Shown: one piece after another, positions 10,324 through 19,552 of the stretch
How positions within the stretch are numbered: the first letter of the stretch is position 1
Layout of the letters: each line of letters begins with the position of its first letter
Source: Gloeocapsa sp. PCC 73106
Lineage (GTDB): Bacteria; Cyanobacteriota; Cyanobacteriia; Cyanobacteriales; Gloeocapsaceae
Assembly (NCBI RefSeq): GCF_000332035.1
Contig: NZ_ALVY01000217.1
Span: 1-57,991 of the forward strand
Reading direction: 5' to 3'
Length of the DNA stretch: 57,991 nucleotides
Program-made: the position numbers and the translations under genes
Notes under the pieces: generated by a model
What the model was told of the DNA's origin: nothing
Databases searched by the model: none
What the model saw: the letters and a program-made list of their open reading frames with translations, nothing else

Positions 10324-11117
10324 CTCGAATCATCGTTATTACTTCCGGAAAAGGAGGTGTGGGTAAAACCACTATCTCTGCTAACTTAGGTATGACCATA
10401 GCAAGCCTTGGACGAAAAGTTATTCTTGTTGACGCTGATTTTGGCTTGAGAAATTTAGACTTAATTTTAGGATTAGAAAATCGGATTGTTTATACTGCGG
10501 TAGAAGTGATTGAGGGAGAATGTCGTCTGGAGCAAGCTTTAGTTAAAGATAAGCGTCAAGGTAACCTATTTTTACTACCGGCGGCGCAAAATCGCACCAA
10601 AGACGCAGTCAATCCACAACAAATGAAAGAGTTGATCGGTAAGTTGACTAACTTGGCTGACTATATCATAGTCGATTGTCCCGCAGGTATTGAAAACGGC
10701 TTTCAAAACGCGATCGCCGGGGCTAAAGAAGCGCTTATAGTCACTACCCCTGAAGTTGCTTCCGTTAGAGACGCCGATCGCGTCATTGGGTTGTTAGAAG
10801 CTCATGGAATTAGACGGATCCAATTAATCATCAACCGGATTAAACCGGAAATGGTTCAGGTTAATGAAATGATGTCTCCAGAAGATATTTTGGAAATTTT
10901 GGCTATTCCTCTGATCGGTTTAATTCCCGATGACCAAAGAGTTATTGTTTCTAGTAATCGAGGTGAACCCCTGATCTTATCTGAAAAACTTTCTATACCG
11001 GCGATCGCTTTTAATAACATCGCTCGACGTCTAGAAGGAGAAAAAGTACCCTTTCTAGATCTAATGGCTATGCACGATAATATTCTTAATCGTCTGCGCC
11101 GTTTTTTCAAAGGATAA
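10320..11117 (+). CDS. minD: septum site-determining protein MinD (membrane ATPase)
   Basis: MinD is a deviant-Walker ATPase that binds the membrane as an ATP dimer and carries MinC. The motif GKGGVGKT at 10-17 includes the signature lysine (K11) of the MinD/ParA class, and VDADFGLRNLD follows. The last residues (HDNILNRLRRFF) form the amphipathic membrane-targeting helix, so the protein is complete at 265 residues. The start ATG overlaps the minC stop (ATGA arrangement), and minE begins nine bases after its end. Confidence 0.97.
   Translation: MTRIIVITSGKGGVGKTTISANLGMTIASLGRKVILVDADFGLRNLDLILGLENRIVYTAVEVIEGECRLEQALVKDKRQGNLFLLPAAQNRTKDAVNPQQMKELIGKLTNLADYIIVDCPAGIENGFQNAIAGAKEALIVTTPEVASVRDADRVIGLLEAHGIRRIQLIINRIKPEMVQVNEMMSPEDILEILAIPLIGLIPDDQRVIVSSNRGEPLILSEKLSIPAIAFNNIARRLEGEKVPFLDLMAMHDNILNRLRRFFKG
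10710..10717. repeat. HIP1 octamer (example of a window-wide repeat)
   Basis: GCGATCGC occurs here inside minD and at many other places in the window (for example near 8399, 12680, 18216, 40921 and 40964). The abundance of this octamer is a cyanobacterial genome signature and not a promoter element. Confidence 0.9.
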
Positions 11118-11126
11118 TTACTCTCT

Positions 11127-11423
11127 ATGAATGTCATTACAGAAGTTATCGACAAGTTCTTTCCAGGTAAAATGCCCGTCAACAGTCGCTCAGAAGCTAA
11201 ACGCCGTTTAAAATTAGTTATCGCCCATGATCGCGCTGATTTAAATCCAGAAATTATTGAGTCTTTGCGTCAAGAAATTATCGCCGTGGTGGCTCGTTAC
11301 GTAGAAATTGATCTAGAAGAAATGGAATTTTCCTTAGAAAATGATCAACGTATGACTTATTTGACGGCTAATTTACCCATCCGACGGGTTAAAATTCCAC
11401 CTAATTTAGCTAATATCGAGTAA
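11127..11423 (+). CDS. minE: cell division topological specificity factor MinE
   Basis: MinE stimulates MinD ATPase and drives pole-to-pole oscillation. The 98-residue product begins with the short N-terminal membrane/anti-MinCD segment (ITEVIDKFFPG) and contains the MinD-contact helix in KRRLKLVIAHDR. A C-terminal dimerisation domain follows (YVEIDLEEMEFSLEN). Length is typical of cyanobacterial MinE. A weak five-base hairpin (GTCAG/CTGAC, 11425-11440) follows the stop and may mark the end of the operon. Confidence 0.96.
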   Translation: MNVITEVIDKFFPGKMPVNSRSEAKRRLKLVIAHDRADLNPEIIESLRQEIIAVVARYVEIDLEEMEFSLENDQRMTYLTANLPIRRVKIPPNLANIE

Positions 11424-11480
11424 AGTCAGAATATCCTGACATTATTCTTAATTGAACTGACAAAAATAGGAGATAATAAC

Positions 11481-11690
11481 TTGTTAGACGAATCCAAATC
11501 CCTTAGTAAACTACCGACAATATTGCTAAGTATTTTATCGGGTCCTTTTTTAGTAACGATTGTCACAGTAGAGAGCTTAACAAATTCTTTAATAGAAGCC
11601 GGTAAAGCCTCAGAGGAACTGTTCAGAGGGGAGCGCTTACCCATTCTAGACCCGGAAGCAAAAAATTCAAATACGAGCAGTGGTAATTAG
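11481..11690 (+). CDS. small conserved-looking protein of unknown function, TTG start
   Basis: I do not recognise a named family. The 69-residue frame begins with TTG at 11481, preceded by a good ribosome-binding site (AGGAG at about 11469-11473, eight bases before the start). That supports a real gene despite the rare start codon. The protein has a hydrophobic N-terminal half (LPTILLSILSGPFLVTIVTV, about 11-30) that could be one membrane helix. A charged segment and an ERLPILDPEAK motif follow. It lies alone between minE and ppc on the same strand, which suggests a thylakoid- or plasma-membrane small protein; no function can be assigned. Confidence 0.6.
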   Translation: MLDESKSLSKLPTILLSILSGPFLVTIVTVESLTNSLIEAGKASEELFRGERLPILDPEAKNSNTSSGN

Positions 11691-11732
11691 ACTCATAAAC
11701 CTTGTGTTTAGATTATATTATAAAAGAAAACT

Positions 11733-14700
11733 ATGAGTTCAGTAATTCAATCATCTTCTTCAGAATTAAATATAGTTTCCACTTCTGAACTATTCTTAAA
11801 CCATAGACTCAAATTAATAGAAGATCTGTGGGAGTCAGTATTAGAGTCGGAATGCGGCAAAAAACTAGTTGACTTACTCAATCAATTGCGCTCTCTGTGT
11901 TCTCTTGAAGGGAAAACCGCAGAAGTCTCAGAGTCCTCAGTACATCAATTAATAAAAAAATTAGAACTCAACGAAGCATTAAGGGCTTCAAGAGCCTTTG
12001 CGCTCTATTTTCAATTAATTAATATCGTAGAACAACACTACGAACAAAGAGACCAACAACTACTCAGACAGACTCTACACCAAGGGAACCAACCTGAGAG
12101 CAACGGTAGTAAGATTGGTGAGAGTCAACTCAATAGTTTTCCGGTAGTGGGAGCTAATTTTCTCGAAAAAAGTTTATTCACCGAAAACCTAGCAAAATCA
12201 GTAAAAACAGGGAACTTTCATCGTCTTTTTCCCTATCTCAAAAGAATCAACGTCCCTCCTCAAAAAATACAACAACTTCTAGAGGAACTTGATATTAGAC
12301 TGGTATTTACCGCTCACCCCACAGAAATTGTTCGACAAACGATCCGCAAAAAACAGCGTCGGATCGCTAGAATTCTCAAGAAACTAGATCAAGCAGAAGA
12401 AGCTCTCCAAGCTATAGGAGTTACCGAGTCTTGGGAAACAGAAACAGCTAAAGCAGAGCTAACAGAAGAAATACGTTTCTGGTGGCGTACCGACGAACTG
12501 CACCAGTTTAAACCCACCGTACTTGATGAGGTAGACTACGCACTTCATTACTTCGATGAGGTGTTATTTGATGTGATTCCTCAACTCTCAAAACGTCTAC
12601 AACAAGCGATTAGTACTTCTTTCCCTAAATTGTCACCCGCTCAAAATAACTTCTGTAGATTTGGCTCTTGGGTAGGGAGCGATCGCGACGGTAATCCTTT
12701 TGTTACTCCTGATGTTACTTGGAAAACGGCCTGTTATCAGCGCAATCTAGTTTTACAAAAATATATCACCTCGATCCAGAAACTAGATGAAATACTCAGC
12801 TTATCTCTACACTGGACTAACGTTTTACCAGACTTGCTCGACGCTCTAGAAAAAGACAGGCTAACCATGCCCGAAATCTACGACAGTCTAGCCATTCGTT
12901 GTCGTCATGAACCTTACCGGCTCAAATTAGCTTACATCCACAAACGTCTCCAAAATACGGCTAGGCGCAATAACCGTCTCGCCAATCTAGAAGAATGGCA
13001 AAAACTCACCAATCTAGAATCCAGTAATATTTACCAATCTAGTGGAGAATTTCTAGCAGAACTGCATTTAATCCAGAATAACCTTAAAAATACTGGTATC
13101 AACTGTCAAGAACTAGATAATCTGATTTGCCAAGTGGAAATCTATGGTTTTCACCTAACGGAACTGGATTTTCGCCAAGAATCCCTACGTCACTCCGACG
13201 CGATTCAAGAAATAGCCGCATACTTACAAATTCTACCCAAACCCTACAATGATTTAACCGAAGCTGAAAAAACGGCTTGGCTAGTCACAGAATTGCAGAG
13301 TCGACGCCCCTTAATTCCTAGGGAAATGCCTTTTTCGGAGAAAACTCGAGAAACGATTGAAACTCTGGACATACTGAAGAGATTACAGAAAGAATTCAGT
13401 AAAGATATCTGTCAGACTTATATCATCAGTATGAGTCACGACGTCAGTGATATTTTAGAAGTGCTCTTGCTAGCTAAAGAAATGGGAATCTACGATCCCG
13501 CCACTTGCTCAGGAAGTCTGAGAATCGTACCCCTATTCGAGACGGTAGACGATCTCAAACACGCTCCCGAAGTAATGTCTACTTTGTTCTCTATTCCCCT
13601 ATATCGTGCTTATTTAGAGGGGGGTACAGAAAAACAGGGCTTAACACCCTTTAACCTGCAAGAAGTGATGTTAGGTTACTCCGATAGTAATAAAGACTCT
13701 GGTTTTCTCAGTAGTAATTGGGAAATTCACAAGGCACAAAAGGCACTACAAAACGTAGCTCAAGCTCATGGTATCAAACTGCGCTTATTCCATGGTCGAG
13801 GCGGCTCTGTAGGGCGTGGTGGTGGTCCTGCTTACAGTGCGATTATGGCACAACCGACTTCCACGATCAACGGGAAAATCAAGATAACCGAGCAAGGAGA
13901 GGTTCTCGCGTCTAAATACTCTCTACCAGAACTAGCTTTATATAACTTAGAGAGCGTAGCTACTGCTGTTATTCAAGCCAGTATACTCGGTTGCGGTTTC
14001 GACGATATCCAACCCTGGAATGAAGTTATGGAAGAGTTAGCGGTGCGCGCTCGTTCGGCATATCGCTCCCTGATTTACGAAGAGCCAGATTTTATCGATT
14101 TCTTCATGTCTGTTACACCGATTCAAGAAATTAGCCAGTTACAGATTAGTTCTCGTCCCGCTAGACGTAAAGACGGGAAAAAAGACTTAAGCGACCTACG
14201 CGCTATTCCCTGGGTGTTTAGCTGGACACAAAGCCGATTCCTCTTACCCGCTTGGTACGGAGTAGGAACAGCTTTGGCTGATTTTTTAGCGGAGGAACCC
14301 GAAGAGAATCTAAAGCTACTACGCTATTTTTACCTGAAATGGCCATTTTTTCAAATGGTAATCTCTAAGGTAGAAATGACACTCTCTAAAGTAGATTTAG
14401 AAATGGCGGCTCATTTTGTATCTGAGTTGTCTGCTCCGGAAGATAAACCTCGTTTTCAACGTTTATTTAATCAGATATCCGATGAATATCATCGTAGCTG
14501 CAATCTAGTGCTACAAATTACCGGTCACACTCGTTTACTCGATGGGGATCCAGATTTGCAACGCTCGGTCAAATTACGCAATAGTACGATCGTTCCTCTC
14601 GGTTTTCTCCAAGTTTCTCTGTTGAAGCGTTTGCGTCAATATATGAACCAAGAGCAATCGAGTCTGGTTCATTTCCGCTACTCCAAAGAAGAGTTATTGA

Positions 14701-14756
14701 GAGGAGCTTTATTAACTATTAATGGTATAGCCGCAGGTATGCGTAATACGGGCTAA
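11733..14756 (+). CDS. ppc: phosphoenolpyruvate carboxylase
   Basis: PEPC fixes bicarbonate onto PEP to give oxaloacetate, the main anaplerotic reaction in cyanobacteria. The 1007-residue product has the catalytic histidine motif [13 protein letters not shown] (H195) and the substrate segment [12 protein letters not shown]. The glycine-rich loop [14 protein letters not shown] and the obligatory C-terminus ending RNTG are also present, so the enzyme is full length. ATG at 11733 is followed by a Ser-rich N-terminal tail of the kind seen in other cyanobacterial PEPCs. It converges with the aldo/keto reductase gene (seven bases between stops). Confidence 0.98.
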   Translation: MSSVIQSSSSELNIVSTSELFLNHRLKLIEDLWESVLESECGKKLVDLLNQLRSLCSLEGKTAEVSESSVHQLIKKLELNEALRASRAFALYFQLINIVEQHYEQRDQQLLRQTLHQGNQPESNGSKIGESQLNSFPVVGANFLEKSLFTENLAKSVKTGNFHRLFPYLKRINVPPQKIQQLLEELDIRLVFTAHPTEIVRQTIRKKQRRIARILKKLDQAEEALQAIGVTESWETETAKAELTEEIRFWWRTDELHQFKPTVLDEVDYALHYFDEVLFDVIPQLSKRLQQAISTSFPKLSPAQNNFCRFGSWVGSDRDGNPFVTPDVTWKTACYQRNLVLQKYITSIQKLDEILSLSLHWTNVLPDLLDALEKDRLTMPEIYDSLAIRCRHEPYRLKLAYIHKRLQNTARRNNRLANLEEWQKLTNLESSNIYQSSGEFLAELHLIQNNLKNTGINCQELDNLICQVEIYGFHLTELDFRQESLRHSDAIQEIAAYLQILPKPYNDLTEAEKTAWLVTELQSRRPLIPREMPFSEKTRETIETLDILKRLQKEFSKDICQTYIISMSHDVSDILEVLLLAKEMGIYDPATCSGSLRIVPLFETVDDLKHAPEVMSTLFSIPLYRAYLEGGTEKQGLTPFNLQEVMLGYSDSNKDSGFLSSNWEIHKAQKALQNVAQAHGIKLRLFHGRGGSVGRGGGPAYSAIMAQPTSTINGKIKITEQGEVLASKYSLPELALYNLESVATAVIQASILGCGFDDIQPWNEVMEELAVRARSAYRSLIYEEPDFIDFFMSVTPIQEISQLQISSRPARRKDGKKDLSDLRAIPWVFSWTQSRFLLPAWYGVGTALADFLAEEPEENLKLLRYFYLKWPFFQMVISKVEMTLSKVDLEMAAHFVSELSAPEDKPRFQRLFNQISDEYHRSCNLVLQITGHTRLLDGDPDLQRSVKLRNSTIVPLGFLQVSLLKRLRQYMNQEQSSLVHFRYSKEELLRGALLTINGIAAGMRNTG

Positions 14757-14763
14757 ACAAATA

Positions 14764-15723
14764 TCAACGGGTTTGGAAGATATTTTGCACCATTTTCCCC
14801 TTAACCTTAGTTGCTGCTTGATCCAAAGCTTCGACTTCAGATTGACTTAATTGCCAACCCAAAGCACCCAGGTTTTCCTGGGCTTGTTTTTGACTCTTGG
14901 CTCCGGGTATGGGAATAGTTCCCTTAGCGATGCACCAATTTAAAGCTATCTGTGACAGGGTTTTTTGGCGGCTTTGGGCTACTTCCTCCATACATTCAAG
15001 GAGGGACTTCATTCCTGGTAAAATTTGTCTGAATAAAAACCCTCTAATTCCTGAGGGGAGTTCATCGGTGCTTCTATATTTACCCGTTAATAATCCCAAA
15101 GCTAAGGGACTGTAAGCGATAATTTTAATACCCAGTTGATCACAGAGATCTTTAAGTCCCAATTCAGTGACAGGATAAGTAGAAAGTAGGGAATACTGAA
15201 CTTGAAGAGTGGCGATCGCTAAACCCCGCTCAGCGAATTGCTGATGTGCTCTACGTAGTCTAATAGGACCGTAATTAGAAAGCCCGATACCCCTGACTAA
15301 ACCCCGTTCATAAAGATCTCCCAAACCATCTAAAAGAGGTCTTTCTTGCCAAGGGGCGTAATTGGCTGTAGACCAGTGCATTTGTACTAAATCGATGTTT
15401 CTACCCAATCTGGCGGCGGAAGCTTGAGCTGCTTCTACCATAGACTGACGAGTTAATCTCCAAGGGTAAGGAGCTAATTTAGTGGCGATACAGAGATTAT
15501 TTTGAGCCGCTGCAAATTTACCTAATAAACTCTCGCTTCTACCCTTAAATTTTCCCGTACCATAAGAATCCCCTGTGTCAAAGAGAGTAACGCCATGGTC
15601 GAGACAGAGATTAAAAACCTGTTGCAATTCTTGATCCATACTCGGCTGATATCCCCACAACAAACGATTTCCCCAAGCCCAAGTACCGCACCCCATGGAG
15701 GGTAAACATAGAGTTTCTGTCAT
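14764..15723 (-). CDS. aldo/keto reductase family protein
   Basis: The 319-residue (beta/alpha)8 oxidoreductase has the catalytic Asp/Tyr motif FDTGDSYG, the catalytic Lys in CIATKLAP, and the His region DLVQMHWS. The C-terminal NADPH-binding segment IPIPGAKSQKQAQENLGAL follows. The arrangement resembles the plant/cyanobacterial pyridoxal-reductase-like or YdhF-type AKRs rather than a sugar-specific enzyme, and the substrate is not predictable. It is divergent from the calcium ATPase gene, about 200 bases away. Confidence 0.92.
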   Translation of the reverse strand: MTETLCLPSMGCGTWAWGNRLLWGYQPSMDQELQQVFNLCLDHGVTLFDTGDSYGTGKFKGRSESLLGKFAAAQNNLCIATKLAPYPWRLTRQSMVEAAQASAARLGRNIDLVQMHWSTANYAPWQERPLLDGLGDLYERGLVRGIGLSNYGPIRLRRAHQQFAERGLAIATLQVQYSLLSTYPVTELGLKDLCDQLGIKIIAYSPLALGLLTGKYRSTDELPSGIRGFLFRQILPGMKSLLECMEEVAQSRQKTLSQIALNWCIAKGTIPIPGAKSQKQAQENLGALGWQLSQSEVEALDQAATKVKGKMVQNIFQTR

Positions 15724-15821
15724 TAATTAAATCCTATTTCAACTGTTTCTTAGCACATCATATCTCGCTAAGTCAATGGGGTAATCCCGACAAATATCCC
15801 CAATTAACAAAAAGTTAAGCG

Positions 15822-15851
15822 TTGATATTCAAGAGCAATAAATACTATAAT
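15822..15851 (+). promoter_or_regulatory. candidate sigma-70-type promoter of the P-type ATPase gene
   Basis: TTGATA at 15822-15827 and TATAAT at 15846-15851 are separated by 18 bases, 70 bases upstream of the ATG at 15922. One mismatch in the -35 box and none in the -10 box make this a good candidate. Confidence 0.55.
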
Positions 15852-15921
15852 TGAATACAAGCAACTATCAGTTAGTAAATCTCGATTTTTTTCAGAAATT
15901 AGCTCTCAACGGCGATAATTT

Positions 15922-18849
15922 ATGGCAATGATTAACGACTATCAACAGACAAATGTCATCTTAAAAGGGCTGACACCAGAAGAAGTAGAAGCAAGTAGAG
16001 AACAGTATGGCACCAACCTGATTACCCCACCACCGGCTAATATCTGGTGGGAAATGCTCCTGGAAAAATTTGCCGATCCTATCGTTAGGATACTATTGAT
16101 TGCAGCTTTTTTAGCCATTGGTGTAGGTCTGATCGATGGTACTTACGTAGAAGGAATTGGGATTATTGTCGCTATACTACTAGCAACTCTAGTAGCTTTT
16201 ATCAACGAATATAATGCCAATAAAGAGTTTGATATTCTTAATCAAACCAATAACTCTGAACCGATAGAAGTATTGCGCAACGGAAATTTCACCACCATAC
16301 CCAAACAAGATCTGGTAGTGGGAGATCTGGCGGTTCTGGAAACGGGACAAGAAATACCTGGAGATGGAGAAGTAATCGAAGCGGTTTCTCTGCAAGTAGA
16401 CGAATCAAAGTTAACGGGAGAAGATCGCCCTGTCACCAAACACACTATCGACTCTTCCGTAGAATCAACTACAATAGACTCGGCTTATCCTGCAGACAAG
16501 TTACTCCGCGGTACCTTTGTGGTCAATGGACACGGGATGATTAAAGTCACAGCAGTGGGCGATCGCACCGAAATAGGTAGTACAGCTAAAGCGATTCAAA
16601 GTATCGAGCAGGTAGAAACACCCCTCAATATTCAATTAGATCGCCTCAGTAGATTAATTGGCGTTTTAGCTTTGCTGATCGCTGTGCTGATTGATATCGC
16701 CTTGGTGACTAGAGGGATAATCACCAGAGAATTAGATCTTAGTTTGGGACAATGGTACTGCGTCGCTATTGTGTTCACCAGTTTGCTAATTGCTCTGATT
16801 TGCGTCTGGTTGCCCATTCTTTACGATGGCATAGAATTAACCGGAAAAGATATAGAACCACCCCAATGGTTAGCCAAAAGCAATCTGACAACGTGGTTAG
16901 CGACCCTTGGTATAGGTGTAGGTATTTTTGCACTGGGAATAGGGTTGGGTTACTCGCTAGATTGGATTCCCGCTACACCGCGAGACTGGATTCCCCGAGA
17001 AGCCGCTAGCACTTTTCTGACCTATTTTATGATCGCTGTAGCGATAATCGTAGTCGCCGTTCCCGAGGGCTTAGCTTTGAGCGTCACCCTCAGTCTGGCT
17101 TATAGTATGCAGAAAATGGCCAAGCAAAATAACCTAGTACGTACTATGAACGCCTGTGAAACCATAGGAGCAGCTACGGTGATTTGCTCTGATAAAACTG
17201 GTACCTTAACTCAAAATAAAATGGGTATCAGTGAGCTTAATTTTCCAGAAATCGACCCTAGCAATCTGGTGAGTACCGAAACGGGTAAACTGCTGATCGA
17301 AGCTTTTGCCGTTAATAGTACAGCTAATTTACAGCGTAATCCCGATACAGTCGCTACCGTTATTGGCAATCCCACCGAAGGTGCTCTACTACTTTGGTTA
17401 GAAGCAAACGGCGTAAACTATCTCCAATATAGAGGCGAATTTGCAGTCACCGATCAACTAACCTTTTCCTCGGAGAAAAAATACATGGCAACCCTGGGAA
17501 CTGCTGGGGGTAAACGAGTTATCCATGTTAAAGGTGCACCCGATGTACTCTTGAGTCGTTGTACTAAGATTCGTACTGAAAGTGGTGTGGAGAGCATCAC
17601 AGAGGAAATTAAAGCAAATTTGACCGAAAATCTGCAAAAGTACGAAGCAAGAGGCAAAAGAACTCTAGCGTTCGCCTATGTTTCCGAACCAGAAAATTAT
17701 CAAGACGGATTAGACTTAGAAAAACACGCAGATTCCCTGATTTGGCTAGGTTTTGTCGCTATTAGCGATCCCATCAGACCAGAGGTTCCTCAAGCGATAG
17801 ATATTTGTCACAAAGCGGGTATTGATGTCAAAATGATCACCGGAGATAGCTATCTAACCGCTATAGAAATAGCTCATGAAACAGGGATTTTAGCTCCAGA
17901 TGATGATCACTCCTACATCATGGGTTCTGATTTACGCGCCATGGATGATCCAACCGCTCTATTAGCTCTCAAACAAGCCAAAGTCATCGCTAGAGCACGT
18001 CCTCAAGATAAACAACGCATCGTTAAACTCCTACAAAGCGATGGAGAGGTCGTAGCCGTAACTGGAGATGGGACTAACGACGCACCCGCTCTTAAACAAG
18101 CCCAGGTAGGGTTGGCGATGGGTAAAATCGGTACCTCCGTGGCTAAAGAAGCTAGTGATATCATCATTCTTGACGATTCCTTTGGAAGTATTGAATTGGG
18201 TGTAATGTGGGGGCGATCGCTCTACCAAAACATTCAAAAATTTATCTTGTTTCAATTAACCATCAACGTCGCCGCTTGTGGTATCGCTCTACTCGGTCCT
18301 TTTATTGGTATTGATTTACCATTTACGGTTACTCAGTTACTCTGGATTAACCTGATTATGGACACTTTCGCAGCTTTAGCCTTGGCAACTGAACCCCCGA
18401 GCGAAAAAGTGATGGAAATACCCCCTAGAAATCCAGAAGAATTTATCATTTCTAAGCCCATGGCTCTTAATATCTTCACTGTGGCGCCCATATTTCTCAT
18501 AATCTTTGTCAGCTTTTTGATCTATATCCAGAGAGATCAGATTGTAGATACTTACGAGTTATCCCTGTTTTTCAGTACCTTTGTCATGCTCCAGTTTTGG
18601 AATCTGTTTAACGCTAAAACTTTTGGGCTTAAAGAATCGGCTTTTGCCAATATCAGTGAAAGTAAGGCCTTTTTAGCGATCGCTCTGATTATTTTCGTCG
18701 GTCAAATCTTAATGGTTCAATACGGTGGTAGTGTATTTCGTACCGTTCCCTTATCTTGGCGAGATTGGTTCGCGATCGTCGGTTCAACTTCCTTAATACT
18801 TTGGATTGGCGAAGCAAGACGTCTATTTGCTCGACTTAAATCAGCTTAA
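15922..18849 (+). CDS. P-type calcium-transporting ATPase (PMCA-like, type IIB)
   Basis: The 975-residue cation pump has the phosphorylation motif CSDKTGTLTQNKM (D424), MITGD, the hinge GDGTNDAPAL and the M4 motif VPEGL (381-384). M6 contains NLIMDT, and M5 the Asn of QLTINVAA. These fit Ca2+ pumps of the PMCA group. The actuator motif reads LTGED (165-168) rather than the usual TGES; the catalytic Glu is kept. Between M3 and M4 there is an insertion of roughly 90 residues with two added hydrophobic segments (about 279-302 and 323-347). Location is probably the plasma membrane. The ATG at 15928 is an alternative start. Confidence 0.9.
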   Translation: MAMINDYQQTNVILKGLTPEEVEASREQYGTNLITPPPANIWWEMLLEKFADPIVRILLIAAFLAIGVGLIDGTYVEGIGIIVAILLATLVAFINEYNANKEFDILNQTNNSEPIEVLRNGNFTTIPKQDLVVGDLAVLETGQEIPGDGEVIEAVSLQVDESKLTGEDRPVTKHTIDSSVESTTIDSAYPADKLLRGTFVVNGHGMIKVTAVGDRTEIGSTAKAIQSIEQVETPLNIQLDRLSRLIGVLALLIAVLIDIALVTRGIITRELDLSLGQWYCVAIVFTSLLIALICVWLPILYDGIELTGKDIEPPQWLAKSNLTTWLATLGIGVGIFALGIGLGYSLDWIPATPRDWIPREAASTFLTYFMIAVAIIVVAVPEGLALSVTLSLAYSMQKMAKQNNLVRTMNACETIGAATVICSDKTGTLTQNKMGISELNFPEIDPSNLVSTETGKLLIEAFAVNSTANLQRNPDTVATVIGNPTEGALLLWLEANGVNYLQYRGEFAVTDQLTFSSEKKYMATLGTAGGKRVIHVKGAPDVLLSRCTKIRTESGVESITEEIKANLTENLQKYEARGKRTLAFAYVSEPENYQDGLDLEKHADSLIWLGFVAISDPIRPEVPQAIDICHKAGIDVKMITGDSYLTAIEIAHETGILAPDDDHSYIMGSDLRAMDDPTALLALKQAKVIARARPQDKQRIVKLLQSDGEVVAVTGDGTNDAPALKQAQVGLAMGKIGTSVAKEASDIIILDDSFGSIELGVMWGRSLYQNIQKFILFQLTINVAACGIALLGPFIGIDLPFTVTQLLWINLIMDTFAALALATEPPSEKVMEIPPRNPEEFIISKPMALNIFTVAPIFLIIFVSFLIYIQRDQIVDTYELSLFFSTFVMLQFWNLFNAKTFGLKESAFANISESKAFLAIALIIFVGQILMVQYGGSVFRTVPLSWRDWFAIVGSTSLILWIGEARRLFARLKSA

Positions 18850-18860
18850 TTACCGTTATA

Positions 18861-18897
18861 GTTAAATATTGAGTCGGTTTGCCACTCGATATTTAAC
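18861..18897 (+). terminator. stem-loop after the P-type ATPase gene
   Basis: A 14-base arm at 18861-18874 (GTTAAATATTGAGT) pairs with 18884-18897 with one T-G wobble around a nine-base loop. It starts 12 bases after the stop codon. There is no immediate U tract (TTTTT comes ten bases later), so it may be a terminator or an mRNA-stabilising hairpin. Confidence 0.5.
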
Positions 18898-18943
18898 TTG
18901 TGATATCTTTTTAAGGGACAGTATGTTAGGTTTACAACCATAA

Positions 18944-19209
18944 ATGTTGGATATAGTTCAAAATCTTAGTAACAACGCGTTTCTGCAGACTCCCGGTACT
19001 GATATGTTTCCTTTTTTCTCTAAGGAATCCAATCGAGCTACAGTGGGGCGTAACGGCAATGACCTTATTCTTCTTTTGATAATAACTCAAGTGCGGTTTA
19101 CGTAAGTGGTGTCACGGATGGTTCCCTAGGAGCCACGAACTTGGGCTCTCACGATGGCTGGATGGCGAAGCTTGATGCTAACACGGGAAGTTTACTAAAC
19201 TTTATGTAG
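18944..19209 (+). pseudogene. gutted paralogue of the downstream propeller protein (large internal deletion)
   Basis: The first frame from ATG 18944 matches the N-terminal part of the next gene: TPGTDMFPFF here versus TPGSDMFPFF there, and VGRNGNDLILLL versus VGRNGNDILLVY. From about 19080, in another frame, the sequence matches the very end of that gene. AVYVSGVTDGSLGA and GSHDGWMAKLDANTG are followed by LLNFM and a stop at 19207-19209. About 490 internal codons are missing and the join is out of frame. It is a deletion derivative of a tandem copy, not a functional gene. Confidence 0.85.
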
Positions 19210-19552
19210 TCTAATGTCAGTTTTACCCCAAACTTCAAGTAATATTTGTTAGACTCGAATTAGTCTTACTTAAGAGTTGATTATCGATAATTAAAACTTT
19301 ATTTAGTACTGTCTTAATCAACGAAAACAGGATTATCAATCTAGGTATCTTTACCCCTTCTATTCCCGGAGCCAAATTATTAATTAACAGCTAGAATGTA
19401 ATCAAGGATTTTTTAAGCAAATCTTCAAACTCTTGGAAATTTTTTCTTGGTTTGCTTGATAGCTGGCTGTTTTTAATAATATGTGATAATTTCCTAAAGA
19501 AGAGTGTTTCCTGGCTTTAGACTAAACCTATTCCTTTATTTTTTTTGCCAAA
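19210..19552. other. intergenic region before the propeller gene
   Basis: This stretch is AT-rich, with no gene, RNA or clear repeat that I can support. A weak promoter-like pair (TTGCTT at 19452-19457 and AATAAT at 19475-19480, spacer 17) may serve the downstream gene. Confidence 0.4.

Noticed and set aside
16189-17657. Several 60-85-residue frames inside the P-type ATPase gene
   Set aside because: They are antisense or out of frame with a strongly conserved pump and show no domain features.
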